Of a stretch of DNA of 16,603 nt, positions 1 to 6,537 are shown piece by piece. Position 1 is the first letter of the stretch. The number at the start of each line of letters is the position of its first letter. The stretch is taken from contig DCGJ01000049.1 of NCBI GenBank assembly GCA_002315495.1, forward strand, positions 1,619-18,221, in the 5' to 3' direction. The notes under the pieces are model-generated. The model did not search any database, was not told the origin of the DNA, and saw nothing but the letters and a program-made list of their open reading frames with translations. The translations under genes were made by a program, and so were the position numbers. This DNA comes from Lachnoclostridium sp. UBA1781. GTDB taxonomy: Bacteria; Bacillota; Clostridia; Lachnospirales; Lachnospiraceae.

Positions 1-2
1 GT

Positions 3-314
3 GTACGGCGAGAAGTTTTGGAGGAAACCGGCTACACCTTGGAGTCCGTAGAAAAATGCGGGGAAATTATCTTTGATGCTGCCAACTGGCCTTTGGAGCT
101 TATGCACCTCTATCGCGCCTATGGTCCGACCGGGGAGCAGATTGATTGTAACGAGGGCGAGCTTCGGTGGATCCCGATTTCCGAAGTTATGACACTTCCT
201 CTTTGGGAGGGCGACAAGGTGTTTTTAGCGCGGATGATTGAAGGGGAATGTGACATCCGGTTGCGTCTGGTTTACGATGGGGAGGACCGGTTGGTAAAGG
301 TGGAAGAGGTTTAG
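3..314 (+). CDS. Nudix hydrolase (MutT-like), C-terminal part, 5' end outside window
   Basis: The reading frame is open from the window edge and ends in TAG at 312-314. The first visible residues, VRREVLEETGY, fit the second half of a Nudix box (the REVxEExGU pattern), whose glutamates bind the divalent metal for pyrophosphate-bond hydrolysis of nucleoside-diphosphate-linked substrates. The GX5E half of the box lies upstream of the window. The remaining ~95 residues include WIPISEV, a common segment after the box in MutT/8-oxo-dGTP diphosphatase-like proteins. The substrate cannot be told from this fragment. The TTG at 18 is internal to the Nudix box and is not the true start. Confidence 0.85.
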   Translation, partial: VRREVLEETGYTLESVEKCGEIIFDAANWPLELMHLYRAYGPTGEQIDCNEGELRWIPISEVMTLPLWEGDKVFLARMIEGECDIRLRLVYDGEDRLVKVEEV

Positions 315-386
315 TTCAGGCGTTTAAGGGATAATAAGAGCTGTCGATATGTTGAATAAGACCTATTATTTGTGGGGGAATCGGAA

Positions 387-810
387 ATGATTGATATAGA
401 TTATAAGAAATTGTCTCTAATAGCCATAGATTCAAAATATCGTAATTTGATGGCAGAAGATACAAGTGAAGTGCTTTCAAACTATTTGTATATGATGTCA
501 AACCTAAATGCAGATATAAACAAATGGTCAGCGGCTGAAACGGCAATGGAAAATTGAAGAATTAACCAAAGATAAAGAAGATAACTATAATAGAATTAAC
601 TCTTTAGAGCAAGAGATAGAAAATTAAAGATGCAAATTATTGACATGAAATCGGATTTGTAGTAATCTTCAAGTAGATAAATAGATTACGTCGAAGGACG
701 ATGATATTGAACGTACGCCGAAGGGCAAGGACACCTATCATGGTGTCCATTTTTTGCATAAAAACAGTCGCCACCCACAAAAACATAAAAATAAGAAGCA
801 TAAGAAATGA
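387..810 (+). pseudogene. Decayed small gene (coiled-coil-like hypothetical), several frameshifts
   Basis: An ATG at 387 follows a GGGGGA ribosome binding site (374-379) and opens a 56-codon frame ending in TGA at 555-557. Protein-like sequence continues in other frames. Positions 559-627 read as a charged helix (EELTKDKEDNYNRINSLEQ...), 621-660 as KLKMQIIDMKSDL, and 661-810 as a Lys/His-rich stretch interrupted by one TAG. The alternation between two frames suggests an originally longer helical protein broken by single-base indels. The first frame alone could still make a short peptide. I recognise no family. The segment is much more AT-rich than the neighbouring genes. The 661-810 part is the least certain, because it overlaps two terminator-like hairpins and A-rich DNA yields Lys codons by chance. 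Confidence 0.4.
729..756 (+). terminator. Intrinsic terminator
   Basis: A 7-bp perfect stem GGACACC (729-735) / GGTGTCC (742-748) with a 6-nt loop is followed by A and a run of six T (750-755). It would end transcription coming from the Nudix gene and the decayed gene. Confidence 0.7.
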
Positions 811-831
811 TTGCTCATTTTTATGCTTCTT
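793..831. terminator. Bidirectional intrinsic terminator
   Basis: A long stem formed by 793-810 and 815-831 (17 pairs with one bulged G, loop TTGC) is flanked by T-rich sequence on both strands: TTTTAGTTTT to the right, and ATTTTTATGTTTTTG when read leftward on the minus strand. It lies 36 nt beyond the stop codon of the minus-strand antiporter gene and probably terminates that gene. Confidence 0.8.
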
Positions 832-866
832 TTAGTTTTCATCCTAAGTTGTGACGCTCCTAAGCA

Positions 867-2108
867 TTAGGCCTGTGGTGCAGCTGCTGCCGGAGCAGGT
901 TCGGTGGTGGTATCTTCCGCATTTAACGAATCCATACTCTTATCCGGGTGCTTTGCATAGAGATACTTCAAAGCAATCGGAGTAACGATGGAGGAAACGA
1001 TAATCAGAAGAATAACGGCGGTGAAGTATTCGGAGGAAATGAGTCCTACCGAGAGACCCTTCTGGGAAATGATGAGCGCAACCTCGCCACGTGTCATCAT
1101 ACCAACACCAATCTTCAGAGAATCGTGAATATCAAAACGGCAAAGCTTCGCGCAGAAGCCACAGCCGATAATCTTTGTCAAAAGAGCAACGATAACAAAC
1201 AGGATGGAGAAAATCAGCAAAGAGCTATTTGTTGCACTGATGCTGGTCTTAATACCGATACTTGCAAAGAATACCGGTCCGAACAGCATATAGGAGTTGA
1301 TGTCCATCTTGCGGGCAATGTATTCACTATCATGAAGGTTGCAAAGAATAATACCAGCAGTGAATGCACCGGTAATATCTGCGATGCCGAAGAACTCCTC
1401 TGCGGCAAATGCGCAGAACAGGCAGAGAGCCAAACCTGCAATCGGAATACGACGGGTATGTGGATTCTTCCTGTCGTACCACTTCATTGCACGGTAAGCT
1501 GCGTAACCGAAAATGATGGCACATGCAAAGAACATGACGGTGTTCTTAATGGTGGTTAACGGGCTGATGGTGGTGTCCTTCAAACCAAGAACGAAGGTCA
1601 GAACCATAATACCGATCATGTCATCGATGATAGCGGCACTCAAAATGGTGGTGCCGACCTTTCCTCGAAGGAATCCAAGCTCGCGAAGCGCCTCAACAGT
1701 GATGCCAACGCTTGTCGCTGTCATGATACATCCGACGAACACAGCCTGATAGAATTCCTGACCGCTGAAGGAATGAACTCCATAGTACAGCATGTACAAT
1801 GCGGTACCTCCGGCCATTGGCACAAATACGCCAAAGCAGGCGATTAAGGTGGAAATCAAGCCGGTTTTTGCGAGACTTCGAAGATCCGTCTCCAAACCTG
1901 CGGAGAACATAATCAGAACGACACCGATTTCCGCCATGGTAACGAGGAAATCCGAGGTGTCTACAAGACCCAATACACTCGGACCAATCAACAGTCCGGC
2001 GATAATTTCACCGACAACCTGTGGAGCTTTTAATTTTCGCGCAAGAATGCCAAATAATTTTGCAGAGACAATAATCACTGCCAAGTCCAAAAATACGCGG
2101 TAATTCAT
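867..2108 (-). CDS. Cation:proton antiporter, CPA2 family (Na+/H+ or K+/H+ exchanger)
   Basis: This 413-residue, strongly hydrophobic protein fits the CPA2 (KefB/GerN/NapA-like) exchanger domain with about 12-13 membrane segments. Visible family marks are AKLFGILARKLKAPQVVGE near the N-terminus, GLLIGPSVLGL (39-49), FSAGLETDL (68-76), the TSVGI helix break (132-136), the paired aspartates IIDDMIGI (D162-D163) expected for ion binding, a TGAFTAGIIL segment and TRGEVALI near the C-terminus. There is no RCK/TrkA-N regulatory domain. The protein ends in a short Ala/Pro/Thr-rich tail of low complexity. The ATG at 2108 is preceded by AAGGAGG on the minus strand (complement 2125-2131). It is transcribed alone and away from the neighbouring genes. 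The transported ion cannot be settled from sequence; Na+ is plausible given the Na+-type ATP synthase in the same window. Confidence 0.93.
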   Translation of the reverse strand: MNYRVFLDLAVIIVSAKLFGILARKLKAPQVVGEIIAGLLIGPSVLGLVDTSDFLVTMAEIGVVLIMFSAGLETDLRSLAKTGLISTLIACFGVFVPMAGGTALYMLYYGVHSFSGQEFYQAVFVGCIMTATSVGITVEALRELGFLRGKVGTTILSAAIIDDMIGIMVLTFVLGLKDTTISPLTTIKNTVMFFACAIIFGYAAYRAMKWYDRKNPHTRRIPIAGLALCLFCAFAAEEFFGIADITGAFTAGIILCNLHDSEYIARKMDINSYMLFGPVFFASIGIKTSISATNSSLLIFSILFVIVALLTKIIGCGFCAKLCRFDIHDSLKIGVGMMTRGEVALIISQKGLSVGLISSEYFTAVILLIIVSSIVTPIALKYLYAKHPDKSMDSLNAEDTTTEPAPAAAAPQA

Positions 2109-2150
2109 AGGAAATACGTCCTTTCCTCCTTAATATTTATACCGAGAATG

Positions 2151-2178
2151 ATTTTATAGCAAAAAAATAAAAATGCAA
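2151..2178 (-). promoter_or_regulatory. Promoter of the antiporter gene
   Basis: On the minus strand, TTGCAT (2178-2173) is followed after 16 nt by TAAAAT (2156-2151), about 40 nt upstream of the antiporter start codon. It is a reasonable sigma-A match by eye. Confidence 0.5.
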
Positions 2179-2190
2179 TAGGTATTTATA

Positions 2191-2219
2191 TTGAATTTTA
2201 CCAAACTTTAGTGTAAAAT
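2191..2219 (+). promoter_or_regulatory. Promoter of the methylglyoxal-synthase-like gene
   Basis: TTGAAT (2191-2196), a 17-nt spacer and TAAAAT (2214-2219) make a good sigma-A promoter, 85 nt upstream of the ATG at 2305. A 25-bp palindrome (2200-2224) covers the spacer and the -10. Confidence 0.65.
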
Positions 2220-2224
2220 TTGGT
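2200..2224. promoter_or_regulatory. Palindromic operator candidate over the mgsA-like promoter
   Basis: The inverted repeat ACCAAACTTTA (2200-2210) / TAAAATTTGGT (2214-2224) has 11-bp arms with a single mismatch around a 3-nt centre. It includes the whole -10 element, so a bound dimeric regulator would block RNA polymerase. The cognate regulator is unknown. Confidence 0.5.
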
Positions 2225-2304
2225 CATAGTGTACCATTCTATTTGGGGAAGAAAACGGAACGATGGACATACTCTCATATTCCGTTGGAAAGGTGTAGAA
2301 ATCA

Positions 2305-2700
2305 ATGAACATTGGGCTGATCGCAGATGATACAAGAAAAGCGCTGATGCAGAATCTTTGCATCGCATATAAAGGCATTCTTTGTAAACACGAGTTGTAT
2401 TCCACCGGTGTTACGGGACGTATGATTGAAGAAGCAACGAACCTTCACATTCATAAGTTTTTATCCGGCTCTCTTGGTGGTGAGCAGCAGCTTGCCATGA
2501 TGATTGAACAGAATCAGCTCGACATGGTAATCTTCCTGCGTAACATTGATCGCACCGTGAATTATGAGATGCAGTTTAATTATGTTATTCCTCTCTGTGA
2601 CCAGTACAGTATTCCGCTGGCAACGAACATTGCGACGGCTGAGATGCTGTTAAAGGGAATGAATAACGGCGACCTGGAGTGGAGAGCACTGTACCGCTAG
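2305..2700 (+). CDS. Methylglyoxal synthase family protein, probably catalytically inactive
   Basis: The 131-residue protein aligns over its whole length with MgsA, which converts dihydroxyacetone phosphate to methylglyoxal and phosphate. Phosphate-binding residues are kept: K12, T34 and T37 in YSTGVTG, and S54-G55 in LSGSLGGEQQ. By my manual alignment to E. coli MgsA, every catalytic position is changed: His19 is Asp8, Asp71 is Glu60 (GGEQQ instead of GGDQQ), Asp91 is Asn80, His98 is Tyr87 and Asp101 is Gln90. The fold seems intact (IPLATNIATAEML is conserved), so it may be a ligand-binding or regulatory paralogue, as MGS-like domains are in carbamoyl-phosphate synthetase. ATG at 2305 follows GGAAAGG (2287-2293). 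A leader stem AACGGAA/TTCCGTT (2254-2260/2280-2286) precedes it. It is monocistronic, with its own promoter and terminator. Confidence 0.85.
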   Translation: MNIGLIADDTRKALMQNLCIAYKGILCKHELYSTGVTGRMIEEATNLHIHKFLSGSLGGEQQLAMMIEQNQLDMVIFLRNIDRTVNYEMQFNYVIPLCDQYSIPLATNIATAEMLLKGMNNGDLEWRALYR

Positions 2701-2729
2701 GCCGCATTTACAAAATACTTGAAGGATAC

Positions 2730-2760
2730 GGGATGAGGCGAAGGTCTCATCCCTTTTTTT
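2730..2760 (+). terminator. Intrinsic terminator of the mgsA-like gene
   Basis: An 8-bp perfect stem GGGATGAG (2730-2737) / CTCATCCC (2746-2753) is followed by seven T (2754-2760), 30 nt past the stop codon. Confidence 0.92.
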
Positions 2761-2770
2761 CTCCGATGGC

Positions 2771-2798
2771 TTGACAATGTTGATATTTGTGGTAATAT
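2771..2798 (+). promoter_or_regulatory. Promoter of the citrate synthase gene
   Basis: TTGACA (2771-2776) and TAATAT (2793-2798) are separated by 16 nt, giving a strong sigma-A promoter about 105 nt upstream of the citrate synthase start. A palindrome overlaps the spacer and -10. Confidence 0.75.
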
Positions 2799-2801
2799 CA
2801 A
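2780..2801. promoter_or_regulatory. Operator candidate in the citrate synthase promoter
   Basis: A perfect 8-bp inverted repeat TTGATATT (2780-2787) / AATATCAA (2794-2801) with a 6-nt centre (TGTGGT) spans the promoter spacer and most of the -10 element. A repressor dimer bound here would exclude RNA polymerase. The regulator is not identifiable from this window. Confidence 0.5.
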
Positions 2802-2876
2802 TGTACTTATTGTGTACTCGTGTATACAATATGTTTATGAGCGAGTGATTATGTTATATAATATTATTTTAAAAAT

Positions 2877-2890
2877 GCCGGACAGCCGGC
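2877..2890 (+). other. Short leader hairpin before the citrate synthase RBS
   Basis: GCCGG (2877-2881) and CCGGC (2886-2890) form a 5-bp GC stem with loop ACAG, directly adjoining the GGGAGG ribosome binding site (2891-2896). It may influence ribosome access or mRNA stability. Confidence 0.4.
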
Positions 2891-2902
2891 GGGAGGTGCA
2901 GA

Positions 2903-4282
2903 ATGGCAAAACCGATGCTTGAACTGAGCGAAGAGCGGGAAAAGGATTTTGAGTTCCTGTTGAACGAGTGTCTGAATACCGGTAAAATCGATCAGAACCT
3001 TTATGTTGAGTACGATGTAAAAAGAGGTCTCCGTGATTCCAACGGTGCCGGTGTATTGACCGGTCTTACCGAGGTTTCCGATGTTATCGGAACGAAGATG
3101 GTAAACGGCAAGAAGCTTCCGACGGAGGGTGAACTGTACTATCAGGGCTACAGTGTACAGGAAATGGTGAAAGGTCTTCAGGGCAGACGCTATGCGTTTG
3201 AGGAGGCCACCTATTTGCTTTTGTTTGGTGCCCTTCCGAATGAGCAGGAGTTGAAGGACTTCATCGGGATCATCACCGATTATCAGTACCTTCCGAACAA
3301 GTTTATTCGTGACGTAGTCATGAAGGCTGCCAATGCGAACATTATGAACGCACTCCAGAAGTGTGTTCTTACGCTCTATAACTACGATGATGAGGCTGAG
3401 AATATTGATTCGGAAACTGTTTTGAAGCAGTCCATGAACCTGATTGCAAAGCTTCCGGTTATTTCGATTTACGCATACTGGTCTTATCTGCATTTCCGTA
3501 AGGATGAGAGCCTGATTATTCGTAATCCTAACCCGGATTATTCCACTGCTGAGAACATTCTCGCTATGCTTCGTGAGGACGGCAAATTCACGCCACTCGA
3601 AGCAGCGGTACTTGATATCTGTCTTGTTATTCATGCAGAGCATGGTGGCGGTAACAACTCCACCTTTACCACTCACGTAGTTACTTCCTCGGGAACCGAT
3701 ACGTATTCTGCAATGGCAGCGGCAATCTCTTCTCTGAAGGGCTATCGTCATGGTGGTGCTAACCTGAAGGTTCGTCGCATGTTCGAGGATTTGAAGGCGA
3801 ATATCACCGACTGGAAGGATGAGGAGCAGATTCGTGGTTATCTCGAGAAGGTAGTGACGAAGCAGGCATTTGACAAGACCGGTCTTGTATATGGTATCGG
3901 CCATGCGGTATACACCCTGTCCGACCCGCGTCAGGTGATTCTTCGCGGCTATGCACAGAAGCTTGCCGAAGAGAAGGGCCGCACCGATGAGCTCGAGCTG
4001 TACTTTGCAGTGGAGCGTATTGCGAAGGAGGTCATCAGCGAGCACCGTCATCTGTTCAAGCCGCTTTGTGCAAATGTGGACTTCTACAGCGGTTTTGTAT
4101 ATGATATGCTCGGTATTCCGGAAGAGCTTTACACACCAATCTTCGCCATCTCCCGTATCAGCGGTTGGTCCGCACATCGCCTCGAGGAGATTATTAACGA
4201 CGGTAAGATTATCCGTCCGGCTTACAAGTACGTAGGTACCCACAAGGAATACTACGAGTTGGCTGAGCGTAATTTTGATTAA
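2903..4282 (+). CDS. gltA: Citrate synthase
   Basis: The 459-residue protein is a citrate synthase, condensing acetyl-CoA and oxaloacetate to citrate (cytosolic, entry to the citrate and glutamate route). The catalytic marks are present: HAEHGGGNNST (from 244) with the His that polarises the substrate, GIGHAVY with His334, and NVDFYSG with the catalytic Asp393. Substrate-binding RHGGANLKV (282-290) and SDPR (340-343) are also present. It is somewhat longer than the ~370-430 residues of many bacterial enzymes, mainly through an N-terminal ~45-residue extension seen in clostridial type sequences. A 2-methylcitrate synthase activity cannot be excluded, but no prp genes are nearby. ATG at 2903 has GGGAGG six bases upstream. 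It is monocistronic and probably repressor-controlled at the palindrome in its promoter. Confidence 0.95.
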   Translation: MAKPMLELSEEREKDFEFLLNECLNTGKIDQNLYVEYDVKRGLRDSNGAGVLTGLTEVSDVIGTKMVNGKKLPTEGELYYQGYSVQEMVKGLQGRRYAFEEATYLLLFGALPNEQELKDFIGIITDYQYLPNKFIRDVVMKAANANIMNALQKCVLTLYNYDDEAENIDSETVLKQSMNLIAKLPVISIYAYWSYLHFRKDESLIIRNPNPDYSTAENILAMLREDGKFTPLEAAVLDICLVIHAEHGGGNNSTFTTHVVTSSGTDTYSAMAAAISSLKGYRHGGANLKVRRMFEDLKANITDWKDEEQIRGYLEKVVTKQAFDKTGLVYGIGHAVYTLSDPRQVILRGYAQKLAEEKGRTDELELYFAVERIAKEVISEHRHLFKPLCANVDFYSGFVYDMLGIPEELYTPIFAISRISGWSAHRLEEIINDGKIIRPAYKYVGTHKEYYELAERNFD

Positions 4283-4293
4283 TACGACCGACA

Positions 4294-4321
4294 GGGAGCT
4301 GCGAAAGTAGCTCCCTTTTTT
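4294..4321 (+). terminator. Intrinsic terminator of gltA
   Basis: A 9-bp stem with one G-U pair (4294-4302 / 4307-4315), closed by a GAAA tetraloop (4303-4306), is followed by six T (4316-4321), 11 nt after the gltA stop. Confidence 0.93.
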
Positions 4322-4344
4322 CTGTGGAAAATGCTCCCCAAGTG

Positions 4345-4353
4345 TGATATAGT
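4345..4353 (+). promoter_or_regulatory. Extended -10 promoter candidate for sua5
   Basis: TGATATAGT (4345-4353) is an extended -10 (TGnTATAAT-like) in the gap between the gltA terminator and sua5. No convincing -35 is seen. A short inverted repeat GTCGG/CCGAC (4374-4378/4385-4389) lies in the predicted leader. Confidence 0.4.
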
Positions 4354-4411
4354 AGAGCCGAAAAAGGGACTTAGTCGGCATTTTCCGACATATCGTGAAA
4401 GGAGCGCAGAT

Positions 4412-5473
4412 ATGGATACGAAGATGATAACGTTGGATCGAGCCCATTTGCAGGATTCGGATTTTACGGAAGCGGCAGCTTTGTTGCAGGCCGGAGAACT
4501 TGTGGCATTCCCGACAGAGACCGTATATGGTCTTGGAGGCGATGCGCTGGACCCTTCTGCATCCGCGAAGATTTATGCGGCAAAGGGCAGACCTTCCGAC
4601 AATCCGCTCATCGTCCACATTTGCGATGTGAAGGCGCTCGAAAAGCTTGCAAGCACGGTTCCGGAGGAAGCCTACCTTCTGGCAGAGAAGTTCTGGCCGG
4701 GTCCGCTGACGATGGTGTTACCGAAGAGTGATTTGGTCCCGAAGGAAACTACGGGAGGTCTCTCAACCGTTGCGATTCGTATGCCGAGCGACGAAATTGC
4801 CCGGGAATTGATTCGCATTTCCAATACATATATTGCTGCTCCTTCGGCAAATGCGTCCGGTCGCCCGAGCACGACCCGTGCCGAGCATGTGATGGAAGAT
4901 TTAGAGGGACGAATACCGCTTATTTTAGATGGTGGACCGGTGCAGATTGGTTTGGAATCCACGATTGTGGACCTGACCGGTGAAGTACCGATGATTCTGC
5001 GTCCGGGATACATTACCCTTGAGATGCTGTCCGAAGTGATTCCGAATGTTACTTATGACCCGGCGGTATTGAAACATGAAAAACAGGATAATATTGTTGC
5101 AAAAGCACCGGGAATGAAGTATCGTCATTATGCTCCGAAGGGAGAATTAACCATCTTCGAGGGAGACCTCGACCGCGTCGTCGGAAAGGTTGCAACGGAA
5201 GCCTATCATGCTGCTTTGGAAGGGCATGTGGTAGCGGTGCTTTGCTCGGAAGAAACGAGAGAGCGTTATGCCAGAGGTAACTTATATCTTGTGACCGTGG
5301 GAGCCCGCGAGTCGGAAGAGAGCATTGCAGCCAATCTGTTCCATGCGTTAAGAGAGTGTGACCATCTTGGGGCGGACCGCATTTTCGGAGAAAGCTTTCC
5401 GGAGCACGGGGTAGGACAGGCGATTATGAATCGTCTGATGAAGGCTGCCGGCTATCGAATTGAGGAGGCGTAG
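4412..5473 (+). CDS. sua5: L-threonylcarbamoyladenylate synthase, two-domain Sua5 type
   Basis: This 353-residue cytosolic enzyme makes threonylcarbamoyl-AMP from threonine, bicarbonate and ATP, the first step of the universal t6A37 tRNA modification. The YrdC/Sua5 domain is clear: LVAFPTETVYGLG, AKGRPSDNPL, FWPGPLTMVL, VAIRMPSD, APSANASGRPS and LESTIVD. After a linker, the C-terminal Sua5 domain begins at APGMKYRHYAP and runs to the end, which separates it from the shorter YrdC/TsaC type. The frame opens further upstream at 4331, but ATG 4412 is preferred: AAAGGAG (4398-4404) sits seven bases before it and the homologous region begins just after. It heads a tight sua5-phosphatase-rpiB-corA run. 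This matches the position of ywlC near ywlE and rpiB in Bacillus. Confidence 0.95.
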   Translation: MDTKMITLDRAHLQDSDFTEAAALLQAGELVAFPTETVYGLGGDALDPSASAKIYAAKGRPSDNPLIVHICDVKALEKLASTVPEEAYLLAEKFWPGPLTMVLPKSDLVPKETTGGLSTVAIRMPSDEIARELIRISNTYIAAPSANASGRPSTTRAEHVMEDLEGRIPLILDGGPVQIGLESTIVDLTGEVPMILRPGYITLEMLSEVIPNVTYDPAVLKHEKQDNIVAKAPGMKYRHYAPKGELTIFEGDLDRVVGKVATEAYHAALEGHVVAVLCSEETRERYARGNLYLVTVGARESEESIAANLFHALRECDHLGADRIFGESFPEHGVGQAIMNRLMKAAGYRIEEA

Positions 5474-5476
5474 GGT

Positions 5477-5983
5477 ATGACCTTTGAGAGAATTATCTTT
5501 TTGTGCAGAGATAACGCATCCTTGAGCCCGATGGCGGAGAGTATCTTCATATCCGCTTACGGGGGAACGCCTGTGTACGTAGCATCGCGTGGCATGGTCG
5601 TACTATACGAAGCGCCGCTCAATCCGAAAATTGAAACCGTTCTCGCGAATCATGAGCTTCGGCCGGTACGACAGACTACGATGGAGATTAAAAAAGAAGA
5701 ACTGACGGGTGTCACTTTGGTCGTCGCGATGACGAGCGAAATGCGCTCCCTGTTTAAGAAAACGTATCCGAATATTGCCTGCTATTCGCTTCATACATTG
5801 GCGGGCGAAGAGAAGGATCTGAAGAATCCTTATGGCGGAAGTCTGATGGACTACGAGGAGTGTTACAATGACATTGTTCGTATGATTCGAAAGGCGATTC
5901 CGACGTTAGAGGAGATGAACCAGGGTAACGCACAGTCCGAGCATTTGGCCGGATTGTTTGAAAATGAGGGAAGCATTGTCTAG
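5477..5983 (+). CDS. Low-molecular-weight tyrosine/arginine phosphatase family (YwlE-like), catalytic residues lost
   Basis: The 168-residue protein has the LMW-PTP layout: an N-terminal P-loop at residues 10-17 and the late D-P-Y-G-G-S loop region at 117-122, followed by YEECYNDI. In active members the P-loop is C-x5-R-S/T. Here Cys10 is present (LCRDNASLSPMAE), but the invariant phosphate-binding Arg is Leu16 (TTG codon), and the general-acid Asp is Asn117 (NPYGGS). Both changes should abolish or strongly reduce phosphatase chemistry, so it may be a pseudophosphatase that binds phosphoprotein. Position between sua5 and rpiB equals that of ywlE, a protein-arginine phosphatase in Bacillus subtilis. 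The gene begins three bases after the sua5 stop, with GAGGAGG (5462-5468) lying inside the end of sua5, so it is cotranscribed and probably translationally coupled. Confidence 0.85.
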   Translation: MTFERIIFLCRDNASLSPMAESIFISAYGGTPVYVASRGMVVLYEAPLNPKIETVLANHELRPVRQTTMEIKKEELTGVTLVVAMTSEMRSLFKKTYPNIACYSLHTLAGEEKDLKNPYGGSLMDYEECYNDIVRMIRKAIPTLEEMNQGNAQSEHLAGLFENEGSIV

Positions 5984-5995
5984 AAGGATGCTTCC
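5969..5995 (+). other. Hairpin across the end of the phosphatase-like gene
   Basis: GGAAGCAT (5969-5976) and ATGCTTCC (5988-5995) pair perfectly over 8 bp with an 11-nt loop that contains the TAG stop codon. No T-run follows, so it is probably not a terminator. It could be an mRNA stability or processing element. Confidence 0.4.
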
Positions 5996-6017
5996 ATATC
6001 CGTGACAGCACGGTGTC

Positions 6018-6053
6018 TATAATTGAAAGTCTGCATGGAGGGTTTGCGGACTT
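6018..6053 (+). promoter_or_regulatory. Possible -10 and leader hairpin of rpiB
   Basis: A perfect TATAAT (6018-6023) lacks a clear -35. Just downstream, AAGTCTGC (6027-6034) pairs with GCGGACTT (6046-6053) over 8 bp with one G-U and an 11-nt loop. The ~100-nt gap before rpiB is long for this otherwise tight gene run, which fits an internal promoter with a structured leader. Confidence 0.35.
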
Positions 6054-6081
6054 CACATAAATTCATTTGGAGGACAAAGTA

Positions 6082-6516
6082 ATGATAGCACTTGGATGTG
6101 ACCATGGCGGTTATGAACTGATGCAGGAGGTTAAGGCATTTCTTGACAAGAAGGGCTGGGAATATAAGGACTTCGGAACCGATTCGACGGCTTCCACCGA
6201 TTATCCGATTTATGCAAAGCGTGTCGGTAAGGCAATTCAGTCCGGCGAATGCGAGAAGGGTATTCTCATTTGTGGAACCGGTATTGGTATCTCCATTACC
6301 GCAAACAAGATGAAGGGCATTCGTTGCGCACTTTGCCATGATGTCTTCAGTGCAGAGGCAACCCGTCTTCATAATGACACTCAGATTGTAGCTATGGGCG
6401 GACGTGTGGTAGGCGCAGGACTGGCACTCAAGATTGTGGAGACCTTTCTTACAACGCCATTTTCCAATGACGAGAGACACATTCGCAGAATCAATCAGAT
6501 GGAATCGGAAGAGTAA
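6082..6516 (+). CDS. rpiB: Ribose-5-phosphate isomerase B (RpiB/LacA/LacB family)
   Basis: The 144-residue protein is an RpiB-type sugar-phosphate isomerase, interconverting ribose 5-phosphate and ribulose 5-phosphate in the pentose phosphate pathway. Marks are IALGCDHGGYEL at the N-terminus (Asp-His substrate-binding), DFGTDS, the active-site CGTGIGISITANK with its cysteine, and LHNDTQIVAMGGRVVG. Length is usual for the family. ATG 6082 is chosen because GGAGG (6069-6073) lies eight bases before it; the upstream in-frame TTG at 6067 overlaps that site. It is followed after 21 nt by corA. An allose- or galactose-phosphate isomerase role is possible in this family, but the context next to sua5 supports housekeeping RpiB. 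Confidence 0.93.
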   Translation: MIALGCDHGGYELMQEVKAFLDKKGWEYKDFGTDSTASTDYPIYAKRVGKAIQSGECEKGILICGTGIGISITANKMKGIRCALCHDVFSAEATRLHNDTQIVAMGGRVVGAGLALKIVETFLTTPFSNDERHIRRINQMESEE

Positions 6517-6537
6517 GCTTACTGCGGGGGAGTGTGT

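Noticed and set aside
948..1559. Plus-strand open frame opposite the antiporter gene
   Set aside because: The composition is that of the complement of membrane-helix codons. It has no RBS, and the minus-strand CPA2 motifs are decisive.
2864..4618. Very long minus-strand open frame opposite gltA and the start of sua5
   Set aside because: It runs across a terminator and two well-supported genes, has no RBS and shows no recognisable domain. It follows from codon bias of gltA on the other strand.
5969..5995. Hairpin at the end of the phosphatase-like gene as a terminator
   Set aside because: The stem is perfect but no T-run follows, so it is listed only as a structural element.
6513..6522. Palindrome GTAAGCTTAC at the rpiB stop codon
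   Set aside because: A ten-base palindrome can arise by chance; it has no T-run and is not at a promoter.
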